Shown here: positions 8,175 to 18,495 of the stretch, piece by piece
Layout: every line of letters begins with the position of its first letter
How positions within the stretch are numbered: position 1 is the stretch's first letter
DNA from: Weissella paramesenteroides ATCC 33313
GTDB taxonomy: Bacteria > Bacillota > Bacilli > Lactobacillales > Lactobacillaceae
Length of the DNA stretch: 64,000 nt
Direction of reading: 5' to 3'
Assembly (NCBI RefSeq): GCF_000160575.1
Contig: NZ_GG697132.1
Coordinates: 205,606-269,605 of the forward strand
Notes under the pieces: model-generated
The model's input: only the letters and a program-made list of their open reading frames with translations
Told to the model about the DNA's origin: nothing
The model's database searches: none
Made by a program: the position numbers and the translations under genes

Positions 8175-8948
8175 TTACCCCTCAATTGCATCATTAACCA
8201 TTTGCAAGAATGCAGCTGGTTCTAGTGATGCGCGACCAATTAACAACCCATCAATATCTGCTAAGCCAAGAATTTCTTTCGAATTTTCTGGCGTGACTGA
8301 CCCACCATATTGGATGCGAATTTTATCAGCGACTTCTTGTGTAAACAAGATAGCTAATGACTGACGAATAACCCTAGCAGAGTGTTCGATTACTTCTAGT
8401 GATGGCGTCTCACTTGCGCCAATTGCCCAAGCTGGCTCGTAAGCAACCACAATATTTTCCGCCCTTTGTTTATCAACACCTGCTAAGCCCACTGCAATCT
8501 CTGTCAACGGTGCCATATCCTCGTCATCCGGGTTATAGCGTGTCGTATCTTCAGCAATTGCAACAATTGGTATCAACTCGTTACGTAGTGCTGCGGTAAC
8601 CTTTAGTCCCACTGATCCATTGGTTTCCTTAAACATTTTACGTCGCTCATAGTGACCGACAATCGATCCTGACACACCAATATCAGCCAAGGCAGCTGGT
8701 GATGTTTCACCAGTATATGAACCTTCATCAGCCCAGTGCAAATTTTCAGAAATCACAGCGACTGGTATGTCCAGCTCTTGACTCTGTTTAACCATTTCAT
8801 GTAAATAAATATCTTGCGCTGCAATACCTACCCTTACTCTTTTAGGATCTGGCAGTTTTCCTTGGATTTCTTGTAAGAAATCATAAACTTCGGCAACTTT
8901 TTTGTTGGTCTTCCAGTTTGCAACAATTAAAGGAATTCTCCCCGTCAT
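8175..8948 (-). CDS. triosephosphate isomerase paralogue of the glycerol operon
   Basis: TIM-barrel protein, 257 residues, expected to interconvert dihydroxyacetone phosphate and glyceraldehyde 3-phosphate. Catalytic residues are kept: Lys in NWKTN (residue 12), His in GHYERR (near residue 97) and Glu in YEPAWAIG (near residue 169), and the phosphate loops YGGSV and GLLIGRAS are present. Two departures are notable: canonical GHSERR reads GHYERR, and loop 6 reads PAWAIGAS instead of PVWAIGTG. This suggests a diverged, operon-dedicated copy; a housekeeping tpiA elsewhere is inferred. Its start overlaps the glpO stop (TAATG). It feeds the product of GlpO into glycolysis. Confidence 0.88.
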   Translation of the reverse strand: MTGRIPLIVANWKTNKKVAEVYDFLQEIQGKLPDPKRVRVGIAAQDIYLHEMVKQSQELDIPVAVISENLHWADEGSYTGETSPAALADIGVSGSIVGHYERRKMFKETNGSVGLKVTAALRNELIPIVAIAEDTTRYNPDDEDMAPLTEIAVGLAGVDKQRAENIVVAYEPAWAIGASETPSLEVIEHSARVIRQSLAILFTQEVADKIRIQYGGSVTPENSKEILGLADIDGLLIGRASLEPAAFLQMVNDAIEG

Positions 8949-10758
8949 TAATTTAACTCCTCTTTTAGCACTTTCAATTGCGCTTCATCACGTAAATGTA
9001 CATATTCTGCTGTCATAGCTTGCTTTGTCTCATCAGACCAATCCAATACCTTAGCCATTTCATCAATCACAGGTTCTTCAATGCGTGCTAAATCTTCTGA
9101 TTTAAATAATAGATAGTTCGTACGACGTAAGAAATAATCAATTGGCCGTAGAACAAATTCTTTATCTATGGCGTAATGCAACATACTTGTTTCAGCGACA
9201 GATAGTTTAGGTGCTGAAACTCCTGATTCAATGTATGCAATGATTTCAGGCGTATTAGAGCCATACAAATTTGCAATCTCCATCGCTTTAACTTCATTCA
9301 CATCATGTTTTTCTAATTCTTCCGCATACTTCGCAAGTTCACCATCAACATCATTTGGATTAAAATGGCCACCTGATACTGGATATTTAGTTGAATCAAT
9401 CGGTGTCACTGCTTTATCAAAGTTGTCAGTAAGGAGTTTTGTTAATGCAGTCATCGTTTCTGATGCCATCAAACGATAATCCGTTAACTTACCACCTGAT
9501 ACATTAACAATGCCATTCTCTACATTAATTTGGAAACCACGTGAAACACTTGACGTACTCTTTTTAAAGCCAGTCAGATGATCTAATTGTTCGTCTACTA
9601 CCTGACGTTCAATTTCATGGTTAAAATACTGATCAAGCTTTTCATCTAAGGTATGCAAGCTTTCATCCGATGCCACCTTCTTAGCAGTATTGCCGTTATA
9701 ATCACCGACACCACTGATCAATGGACGCAAACCAGCCCAACTTGCTTGCACATCATCAATGGTAATATGCGCATTAGGGAACCGACGATTAATTGCCGTT
9801 AATAGATAATCAACATCCGCCTTTTCTACCTTTGGATGCATATAATCCCCGGTATAATCAGTATCAGTTGTCCCAAAGTAGGTCTTATTGGCACGTGGAA
9901 TAACGAATAACATGCGACCATCATGGAAACCAGAATCAAAGTACACCGTATTTGGCACTGGTAAACGATCCTGATTAATAACTAAATGCACACCCTTTGT
10001 CGGACGAATCGCATCGCTGGTGGTTTCATCCGCAAATTTTGTAATCGTGTCATGCCAAGGACCGGCCGCATTTACCACAACTTTTCCTTTAATATCAAAT
10101 AATTCCTTGGTAAAAGTATCTACCACACTAATTCGTTTTTCTGACCCATCAGCCACAACTGCGGTAGCTTTTAAATGACTAACAGCGACAGCATCATCAC
10201 TCACGGCTTGTTTAATATTTTCAATGGTTAAGCGTGCATCATTATTCTGATAATCAAGGTAAATTGCTAATCCAACCAAGCCTTCATTATCTAACATTGG
10301 TAGATAATCATGGGCTTCTTCGGCTGACAACAACCGATGAACATACGGACTATCATCAGGTACATTGGCCAACTTATCATAAATTTCCATGGCAATTTCA
10401 GCACCCATCGGCGTGAATGTTGCTTCAGGTTCATCATAAAGTGGCATTAACATATGCGATGGACGCGGAATATGTGGTGCAACCTGTTGCACGCGGGCAC
10501 GTTCTGAAACGGTGTCAGCAACCACATCAACATCAAATGTCTTTAGGTAACGAATACCACCATGTACCAGTTTAGTTGAACGACTACTTGTTCCTTCAGC
10601 AAAATCCTGCATATCAATAATTGCTGTGCGTAATCCTGACGCAGCTGCTTGAAGCGCAATACCAGCACCTGTAATACCAGCACCAATAATGACGACATCA
10701 AAATCTTCATCTTTTAATTTTTGAATAGCTGCGATACGTTGTTTACTCTTAAATCGCA

Positions 10759-10759
<1 letters not shown>
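8948..10759 (-). CDS. glpO: alpha-glycerophosphate oxidase
   Basis: FAD-dependent oxidase of 603 residues that converts sn-glycerol 3-phosphate to dihydroxyacetone phosphate, in lactic acid bacteria with O2 as acceptor and H2O2 as product. The FAD site is VVIIGAGITGAGIA (from about residue 20), followed by EGTSSRSTKLVHGGIRYL, the GlpD/GlpO signature. The length matches streptococcal GlpO (about 608) rather than GlpD (about 500-555), which supports the oxidase call. TAATG overlaps link it to glpK upstream and to the TIM paralogue downstream. Confidence 0.93.
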
Positions 10760-12312
<1,553 letters not shown>

Positions 12313-12327
12313 TCAGATTGTTGGTGG

Positions 12328-12341
12328 TGTAAGCGTTTTCT
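12328..12341. promoter_or_regulatory. cre site upstream of glpK
   Basis: TGTAAGCGTTTTCT matches the cre consensus except at the final base; it lies 58 bases upstream of glpK, consistent with catabolite repression of glycerol use. Confidence 0.65.
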
Positions 12342-12417
12342 AACAACTCATCCAGCGTACAACGAAACAATAAATTTCACAATGTTCATTTTTAATTCAA
12401 TTTAAATCATTAAAAAG

Positions 12418-12452
12418 TTCACAAAACAGTAATTTATTAACTGATTTGTGAA
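12418..12452. promoter_or_regulatory. 13-base inverted repeat upstream of glpK
   Basis: TTCACAAAACAGT and ACTGATTTGTGAA arms (one mismatch) around a 9-base AT centre. Isolated TTCACAA words recur at 12376 and near 12604. It could be an operator for a glycerol regulator; none is encoded nearby. Confidence 0.5.
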
Positions 12453-12502
12453 TCCATTTCATAACTACACAGGTAAAATATTGTCCTAATGCATGCCATT
12501 GA

Positions 12503-12571
12503 ACTTTCATTATACCGACGTGTGAAATTGTTTTACATTTTTACTGTTTATGTAATTTGTATAATGAAAGT
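12503..12571. repeat. perfect inverted repeat carrying two TATAAT boxes
   Basis: ACTTTCATTATAC (12503-12515) and GTATAATGAAAGT (12559-12571) are perfect inverted copies 43 bases apart; each contains a TATAAT facing outward. The minus-facing box could be the -10 for glpK, although no clear -35 is seen. The rest of the 12302-12690 gap is AT-rich with no gene. Confidence 0.5.
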
Positions 12572-12689
12572 CATTAACAAATAAAATTTAAAAAAACTTT
12601 CTTTCACAAACTGGTTCTTAATAAATTGTTTGAAATTACGAGCAATTTTGACCCAATTATTTTATTTTCATTTATAACAACCAACAAAA

Positions 12690-12728
12690 AAGTTCTGAAA
12701 AAAATCGTTTTCACGATTCCTTCCAGAA
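12690..12728 (-). terminator. hairpin terminator after the 42-residue ORF
   Basis: GTTCTG / CAGAAC outer stem with an inner AATCG/CGATT stem, followed on the minus strand by a T-rich stretch. Confidence 0.6.
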
Positions 12729-12769
12729 CAAAATTTAAATTACTTTATTCAAAATTGATTATCTAACCA

Positions 12770-12898
12770 TTAATCAGCCTTTTTATAATCGGCCGGTGCT
12801 GGTCTACCCTTAACTTCCTTTTGTGGACTAAATGGGGTTGATTCCTCTTCTTGAGAATCTTTTTCTACTTCTTCTGGTTTGTTATCTTTTTCAGTCAT
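12770..12898 (-). CDS. small charged protein, 42 residues, unknown function
   Basis: A short ORF with an excellent AGGAGG site nine bases before ATG 12898. The product is hydrophilic: an acidic N-terminal half (MTEKDNKPEEVEKDSQEEES) and a basic C-terminal half ending in RPAPADYKKAD. No membrane segment or known motif is visible and it is probably unstructured. It has its own terminator (12690). The strong ribosome binding site and balanced codon use argue for a real gene; no function is proposed. Confidence 0.6.
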   Translation of the reverse strand: MTEKDNKPEEVEKDSQEEESTPFSPQKEVKGRPAPADYKKAD

Positions 12899-13003
12899 TA
12901 AATAAAACCCTCCTTGGTGAATAAAACTAATCAATCCTTGTAGGCTATGATGTCATTCTAACAGAACGAATTCGTAATAAAAAGTAAAACGTCTTAATCG
13001 CCG

Positions 13004-13510
13004 TTAACCCAGTGCCGCAACAACCGCATCGTTAAACACTGGCAAATCCTTAGGTTCACGGCTTGTAATCAAATTACCATCGATTACCACCGGCTTATCT
13101 TCAATGCGTGCCCCAGCATAATACAAATCAGGCTGGACCGTCAAATAAGATGTCATCGTGCGTCCATGAACCAAGCCCGTTTGAATCATCAGCTGTGGGC
13201 CATGGCAAATACTTGCTGTTAACTTGTTCTTTGCCAAGAAATATTTGACGAAATCAACAAATCGCTGATCAGCACGTAGTTGATCAGGTGAGAAGCCGCC
13301 AGGAATGAATAATGCATCAAAGTCCTCTGGCTTTACTTCAGAAATCGCCTGGTCAATGGTAATCTTTGTCCCATGCTTTCCTGTGACGGTTCCTTTTTCA
13401 AAACCAATTGTGGTCACATCATGACCAGCATCTTCAATTGCTTTAACCGGATCAGTATACTCAACATCTTCTACAAAATCAGTAACAAGAACTGCAACTT
13501 TCTTTTTCAT
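13004..13510 (-). CDS. PfpI/DJ-1 family protein (type 1 glutamine amidotransferase fold)
   Basis: Cytoplasmic 168-residue protein of the PfpI/YhbO class, which in other bacteria act as stress proteins, proteases or glyoxal-adduct deglycases. The nucleophile elbow ASICHGPQ (Cys near residue 104) is followed by the catalytic His, and the Glu-side element FIPGGFSPDQ is present. I chose ATG 13510, seven or so bases after GGGAGG. It is single-gene, minus strand. Exact reaction not deducible. Confidence 0.85.
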   Translation of the reverse strand: MKKKVAVLVTDFVEDVEYTDPVKAIEDAGHDVTTIGFEKGTVTGKHGTKITIDQAISEVKPEDFDALFIPGGFSPDQLRADQRFVDFVKYFLAKNKLTASICHGPQLMIQTGLVHGRTMTSYLTVQPDLYYAGARIEDKPVVIDGNLITSREPKDLPVFNDAVVAALG

Positions 13511-13632
13511 TATTAATAACCTCCCGTGGTTAGTAGATCTATCATCTACCATATCCACACCATAACATATTTACTTTGTTGTTGTTAAGTTATAAGTGTT
13601 GAAAAAATTAGTTGGAGGTGTACAGAACTTCA

Positions 13633-14463
13633 TTATTTTACAGTCTTTGTACCACCAGCATCACCGTTAACCCCCTCTTCTACACCTGGATTGTACCAAT
13701 CAACGTGAGCATTCGTTTTTTGTTTCGTTAAATCAAAATAGTTAATAATAGGATCAGGTGCTTTGGCCCACGTATAGCTTTTCTTCAACTGCCCAATTGT
13801 TGTAATACGGTATGCTGTACTTGGAAATAAACAAGTAATAATTGTTACCTGTGCCTTTTGACTGGGATCAAGCACACTCACGTCATCAGCCTTAACCAGC
13901 CGTTGTTGTTTAATACGATATTCAAAAATGCCGTCACTATTAGCTAGGTAAATGGCTTGATTATTCAACCAATTACTTTTTTGTCTCTGCCCATTCACAA
14001 GATAAGGTGAATCATTTTGATAATTTTGCTGCAAACCACTAAACCCCGTTAACCCATCATCAAAATTATGACTAGCTAGCCCATAGTTACCTTCCCCCAT
14101 TACGGGTACTTGCCTACCAGTTGGATCTACCCGGCTACGATTTGCATAATTTGCACCTGCTTGTAAACCTTTTTCTGAATAATCATCATTAAAAATGGGT
14201 TCAAGAATACCAACAACAGGTATACAAACAAATCCTTGCTTTTTTAGATCAGTTTGCGTTTCACGCATTAGGCGTTGTCGAATTCTATTACGATCAACCA
14301 AACTCATCTTCTTATTATCTTCAATTACGACCTTATGTGCACGTATTTCTTGCACGATTTTATTATGAACATCAAACCAATTTTGTTGGTAGCAAATGTA
14401 ACTAATGCTGCATAAAATGATAATCAATAATATATATTGAAAAATTTTATCAATTTTTCTCAT
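13633..14463 (-). CDS. srtA: class A-type sortase
   Basis: Membrane-anchored transpeptidase, 276 residues, that cleaves LPXTG-type signals and joins surface proteins to peptidoglycan. One N-terminal helix (about residues 8-26) is followed by an extracytoplasmic domain. The catalytic triad is recognisable: His in LASHNF (near 132), Cys in TIITC (near 211), Arg in TAYRI (near 219). Domain size fits class A although the N-terminal linker is long. No LPXTG protein is encoded in this window. Its upstream side was altered by insertion of the IS3 element that begins at 14543. Confidence 0.87.
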   Translation of the reverse strand: MRKIDKIFQYILLIIILCSISYICYQQNWFDVHNKIVQEIRAHKVVIEDNKKMSLVDRNRIRQRLMRETQTDLKKQGFVCIPVVGILEPIFNDDYSEKGLQAGANYANRSRVDPTGRQVPVMGEGNYGLASHNFDDGLTGFSGLQQNYQNDSPYLVNGQRQKSNWLNNQAIYLANSDGIFEYRIKQQRLVKADDVSVLDPSQKAQVTIITCLFPSTAYRITTIGQLKKSYTWAKAPDPIINYFDLTKQKTNAHVDWYNPGVEEGVNGDAGGTKTVK

Positions 14464-14596
14464 TTTAACTAGATTCCTATCTTAATTTGCTGTGCTATAT
14501 GCATCTGTTTAAAAAAGTCTGTGAATCAGTATGTAACATTAGTGAAGTGCCCCATAATTGTTAGACATAAAATCTAACGATTATGGGGTATTTTTC

Positions 14597-15136
14597 ATGA
14601 CTAAATATACAACTGATTTTAAAATTAATGCCGTGCAACGTTATTTTAAAGGAAACATTTCATTAAATGAGCTCGCAACAGAATTAAAATTGTCGGATGA
14701 GGCTTCACTTAAAGGATGGGTAAATCTTGCTAAGGAACAAGGCCTTGAAGCATTAGCAGTTAAACATCATAGAAGACGTTATGATCTAGACTTCAAGCTG
14801 AAAGTGGTAGAATACTATCAAACTCATGCTGTGGGAGTTAGTAAAGTTGCCGCTATTTTTAACATCTCAGCTTCACAAGTTTATAGCTGGGATAGAGCTT
14901 TTAAGCTAGGTGGGTTAGCTGCATTAATTCCTCGTCAAAAAGTAAGGCCTAGCTTAATGAAAAAGAAACCAGTAAGGTCTACACATCAGTCAGCACTTTC
15001 ACTAAGTGAAAAACAAGCCTATGAAGAAGAAATATTACGTTTAAAAGAACAATTATTTCGAACAGAAATGGAACGAGATATATTAAAAAAGTTGCCACCC
15101 CGGTCGGATCTCTCTCAAACAAAGCCAAAACACTAG
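14597..15136 (+). CDS. IS3-family transposase OrfA
   Basis: Helix-turn-helix protein of 179 residues from ATG 14597, with two Tnp-type HTH units (NELATELKLSDEASLKGWV and VSKVAAIFNISASQVYSW) that bind the terminal repeats, and a C-terminal coiled region (EEEILRLKEQLFRTEMERDI). Near its end a slippery A AAA AAG heptamer (15085-15091) allows a -1 shift into orfB, the usual way these elements make the fused transposase. An earlier in-frame start at 14558 would overlap the inverted repeat. Confidence 0.85.
   Translation: MTKYTTDFKINAVQRYFKGNISLNELATELKLSDEASLKGWVNLAKEQGLEALAVKHHRRRYDLDFKLKVVEYYQTHAVGVSKVAAIFNISASQVYSWDRAFKLGGLAALIPRQKVRPSLMKKKPVRSTHQSALSLSEKQAYEEEILRLKEQLFRTEMERDILKKLPPRSDLSQTKPKH
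15085..15091 (+). other. programmed -1 frameshift slippery site of the IS3 element
   Basis: A AAA AAG in the orfA zero frame (TTA AAA AAG). The -1 frame is open from here straight into orfB (KKVATPVGSLSNKAKT...), as in IS3-family OrfAB fusion. Confidence 0.8.
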
Positions 15137-15204
15137 CAGTTGATTCTGTCCGGGGAGACCGTAAAAATAGATGCACAGTTAATGACCTACTAACATTTTT
15201 TGAT

Positions 15205-15999
15205 TTGAAACATGCGACTTATTATGATGAGAAAAAACGATTATTAAAGACTAGTAAGTATCAACAGATTCAAAATATGATTCAAAACATTTTTCTGGCT
15301 AGTCACAAAACCTACGGTTATCGCCGCATTCATCGTCAACTTTTAAATCAAGGTGTTAAAATTTCTGCTAATACTGTCCTTAAATTGATGCATATATTAG
15401 GAATTAAAAATCATATATACCGTAGGCATACCAGTTCATATAGTTCGTACAAGGGCAACATTGGTACTAAAGCACCTAATTTTCTGAAGCAAACTTTTAA
15501 TGCAACTCAACCATGTACAGTTATTCATACGGATGTAACCCAAGTACGTTTATCTAATCAACATTGGGCCTATATTTCAGCGATGACTGATGAAGCTACT
15601 AAGGAAGTTTTGGCATTACAGATTAGTGCCCATCCAGATAAGCAATTAATTATGAAAACGATTGACCAATTGTGTGCTAACTTACCAACTGATACGAAGT
15701 CAATCATTCATTCAGATCAAGGCTGGCATTATCAGCAGAAGGATTATCAAGCAAAGTTAAAAGCTTTGAATTTCATTCCCAGTATGTCGCGAAAGGGGAA
15801 TTGTTTGGACAACGCCCCCATTGAAAGCTTTTTTAATCTGTTAAAACGGGAAAGTCTTAACGAACAACATATTAAAAATATTGCAGAATTAAGTGATATT
15901 GTTGATAAATACGTCCATTGGTTCAACCATGAGCGTATTTCGTTGAAAACAAAAGGCCTGCCTCCGATTGCATATCGGAAACAGGTCTTAGGTAATTAA
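15205..15999 (+). CDS. IS3-family transposase OrfB (DDE integrase domain)
   Basis: Catalytic part of the transposase, 264 residues from TTG 15205, but normally made as an OrfAB fusion from the frameshift at 15085, with which it is in frame. An HTH_21-type segment (KTYGYRRIHRQL) leads into the rve domain; the DDE residues are in HTDVTQV, IHSDQGWHY and APIESFFNLLKRE. It looks intact, so the element may be active. Confidence 0.88.
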   Translation: MKHATYYDEKKRLLKTSKYQQIQNMIQNIFLASHKTYGYRRIHRQLLNQGVKISANTVLKLMHILGIKNHIYRRHTSSYSSYKGNIGTKAPNFLKQTFNATQPCTVIHTDVTQVRLSNQHWAYISAMTDEATKEVLALQISAHPDKQLIMKTIDQLCANLPTDTKSIIHSDQGWHYQQKDYQAKLKALNFIPSMSRKGNCLDNAPIESFFNLLKRESLNEQHIKNIAELSDIVDKYVHWFNHERISLKTKGLPPIAYRKQVLGN

Positions 16000-16014
16000 A
16001 ATTTATTTAAATGT

Positions 16015-16653
16015 CTAACTTTTTTGTGGCACTTCCGTTTTTTGCGAGATTTTTTTATTTGTACTTTTTAAAATAAGGTTTTTTAATCTTGTTCTAGTCA
16101 TACCCATTAAAGCATCAGGATGAGGAAAGAGTTTTATAAAAGTTAATGCCAAAGTGGAAGTAATAGGATTAAATAATGTGTTCATTTCAGGAAATGACAA
16201 TTCTAATCCACGTCGGATTTGATTTGATACAACTTTAATATCCTCAATAACTTGTAAATAATTGTTAGATAAAGTTTTAAGTTGTTCATAAATATTCTCC
16301 ACCTTAACATGCACAGCAAAAGCCGGATCATCTGCGATACTTGCTAAAGCACGCGCATCAGAAACATCTGTCTTATTTTGCCTTAAGGTCTGCAACTTTA
16401 AATGTAAAGCTAATGGATTAACCACTTTATAAGGTATATTGTAATCCGTAAAGAAGCGTTCAAGCGATTTCGAATAAACACCAGTCGCTTCAAAAATAAC
16501 ATTTGGCTTTTCATTCAAAGAACAAAGAGTATTATAGAACTGTTTAAAATTAATTTTATTATGATGAATAACCCCTTCGTCTATAATTTCATCATTCTGA
16601 ACAATAGCATAATGACTCAGTCCTTTACTGACATCAAGAGCCACGTTAATCAT
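16015..16653 (-). pseudogene. IS110-family transposase, truncated by the IS3 insertion
   Basis: N-terminal half of a DEDD transposase. The first about 200 residues are native: LDVSK (Asp 7), FEATGVY (Glu), and KTDVSDARALA (two Asp) are the RuvC-like active-site motifs. The frame then runs into the right end of the IS3 element (last residues EVPQKS are IS3-derived) and stops at 16015. The C-terminal Transposase_20 domain with its catalytic Ser is missing, so the protein is inactive. ATG 16653 follows GGAGGACCC. A usual IS110 transposase is about 400 residues. Confidence 0.88.
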
Positions 16654-16850
16654 TTTTGGGTCCTCCTTATTTAGATTTATACAAACCTATCAGTAAGAAT
16701 ATTGTACATATCATTTATTTTCCTGACACAAGCTCTACGGCCTAACATATTAAACTAACTATATGTACACTTACCTGGCCAGTTTGACTTATTCGAGTTA
16801 ACTACCCACTAGCGTGAACGACCTTATAGATTTGTATACTTTAATTATAA
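16654..16850 (-). other. IS110 left-end noncoding region, candidate bridge-RNA locus
   Basis: About 200 bases without a gene upstream of the IS110 transposase. In IS110-group elements this left end encodes the bridge RNA; here near-direct repeats (GTATACAAATCTATAA at the far end and TTGTATAAATCTAAATAA near the gene) flank the stretch. I did not fold it; the bridge-RNA assignment rests on family knowledge. Confidence 0.35.
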
Positions 16851-16857
16851 AATTAAA

Positions 16858-16895
16858 GAAGCAGAAACAGATATCGTTATATCTGTTTCTGCTTC
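16858..16895. repeat. perfect 17-base hairpin between IS110 and ISL3 remnants
   Basis: GAAGCAGAAACAGATAT / ATATCTGTTTCTGCTTC around a CGTT loop, without a T tract. May be an IS end or part of a short transcript ending at the 16920 terminator. Confidence 0.6.
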
Positions 16896-16919
16896 TAATG
16901 TTAAGGTTCTACAATTTTT

Positions 16920-16964
16920 GGTACGGATAGCTAATCCTTCAGATTAGTCATCGGTACTTTTTTT
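16920..16964 (+). terminator. hairpin with T tract at the ISL3 left end
   Basis: GTACGGATAGCTAATC / GATTAGTCATCGGTAC imperfect stem, loop CTTCA, then seven T. It would stop plus-strand transcription entering the element. Confidence 0.6.
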
Positions 16965-17057
16965 GTTTGTTTCTGTATAATTCATGGTAAACAAAAAAAC
17001 AGACCAGCGGCAACTAGTCTGTCTAACAAAAAATCCCTCTAGAAAGAACCTCTAACT

Positions 17058-18333
17058 ATGGATAAGCATATCAAAATTTTACTTGGAATTAAAGGCGGGA
17101 TTCGACAACAAGTTTGGCACTTGAAATTATCTTACGATAATTATTGTCCACAATGTGCATGCCTTATGAATAAGAACGGCACAAAGTTAGTACAACATAT
17201 CGCTTCTCGTGCAGCCAACATCTTTAATCAACTAGCGATTCGTAAGCAAAAATACATTTGCCCACAATGTCATCAAACAGCACTAGCTGAATTTACTGAC
17301 ATAAAAGCTGGTGATCATATTATTGCAAACGTTAAACAAGCAGCCGCTATGGAGTTGAGTGATAATGTCAGTCAAAAACATATTGCGCAAGCTTATAATA
17401 TTTCACCTCATACCGTCATGCGCCAAGCACAAGGACTTTTCAACTACAACAAAACAACCTTTCATTATTTACCACAACATATTGCATTTGATGATTTTAA
17501 ATCTGGTAACTTCGCAAAGAGTAGCGGTATGAGCATGATTCTGATGGACAGCGCAACGCACCGAGTCCTTGATATCATGCTTGAACGTGGTGATAATAAC
17601 TTGCGTCATTACTTTGAACAGTACTCTTACTCGGCTCGAGCTGGTATTAAAACCGTGACTGCAGATCTATTCAGTCCCTATCGCCAAATGATTCATGATT
17701 TATTCCCACCTGCCAGATTATCGCTGATCGGTTTCACGTTGTGACACAAGTCTATCGGGCATTAAACGCTATTCGTATTCAAACAATGAAAAGTTATGGT
17801 TTGAACACACGAGCTTATCGACAATTAAAACGATATTGGAAACTTCTTTTAAAAGACGAAACGACTCTCAACTATATCGACTTTCGGAAGCGTCGTAACT
17901 ATCATCATGCTTACCTAACAGATCAAGAAGTCGTTGATCGTTTATTAGCTTTATCGCCTGAACTACAAGCAGCTTACAACTTTTTTCAAGACATCCTTTA
18001 CGCTGTTCGACATAAAGATTTTGAGCAATTACAAACTACTATTACAGTCAATCTGCAGTTACCTCGTTTTCAGCAATTACCTGAACCTATGAAAAAGGCT
18101 CGGCTGACCCTAAAGCATCACCTATCAGAAATTGAAAACAGTTTTACCTATAAGTTCTCTAATGGTCCCGTTGAGGAGCTAATAATAAAATTAAAGCTAT
18201 TAAGCGTACTGCATACGGTTTTCGTAATTTCAAACTATTCCGTTTGCGTATATTAATTGCTTTTAAAGACAGTTTCTACTCACAAAACTACACACAAAAA
18301 GCAGCCAAATTCATGAAGAATTCAGCTGCGTAG
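17058..18333 (+). pseudogene. ISL3-family transposase with two frameshifts
   Basis: The N-terminal zinc-finger pair (CPQC..CPQC), HTH (HIAQAYNISPHTVMR) and start of the DDE domain (IAFDDFKSG) read from 17058. Around 17720 the family text RL-IADRFHVVTQVYRALN needs one extra A (AGATTATCGC should be AGATTAATCGC), so frame one stops at 17744. The frame from 17741 continues until about 18174, where GAGGAGC should be GAGGGAGC; restoring it gives the family C-terminus ending KFMKNSAA at TAG 18331-18333. Repaired length is about 425 residues, normal for ISL3. Confidence 0.88.
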
Positions 18334-18495
18334 TGTGCAAGCTATTCAATTAAATAATTCTGTTATCAGTACCATTTGACGAATAACCAATGTTAATATG
18401 TTTGACATAGAGCCGAAATTACTCCAACTTACGGGGTTCAGTTCATTTCACACTTTTTGACATTATTTATTTTCGTAAATGTCTGTTAAAAAATA

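Larger units (their letters stand above)
14543..16036 (+). mobile_element. IS3-family element (IS150-like), apparently complete
   Basis: About 1.5 kb element with overlapping orfA/orfB. The terminal inverted repeats are imperfect: the left end reads GAAGTGCC..GTTAGACAT (from 14543/14544), and the right end read in reverse gives GAAGTGCC..GTTAGACAT (from 16035/16036). I find no clear target duplication. It cuts the 3' half of an IS110 transposase, whose downstream half is not present to the left of the IS3 copy, so a deletion accompanied or followed insertion. Confidence 0.85.
16905..18333 (+). mobile_element. decayed ISL3-family element
   Basis: The left end probably begins at GGTTCT near 16905, similar to ISL3-family termini. 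The transposase gene carries two one-base deletions and no matching right inverted repeat is found after 18333, so the element is dead. A stem plus T tract lies at its left edge (16920-16964). Confidence 0.65.
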
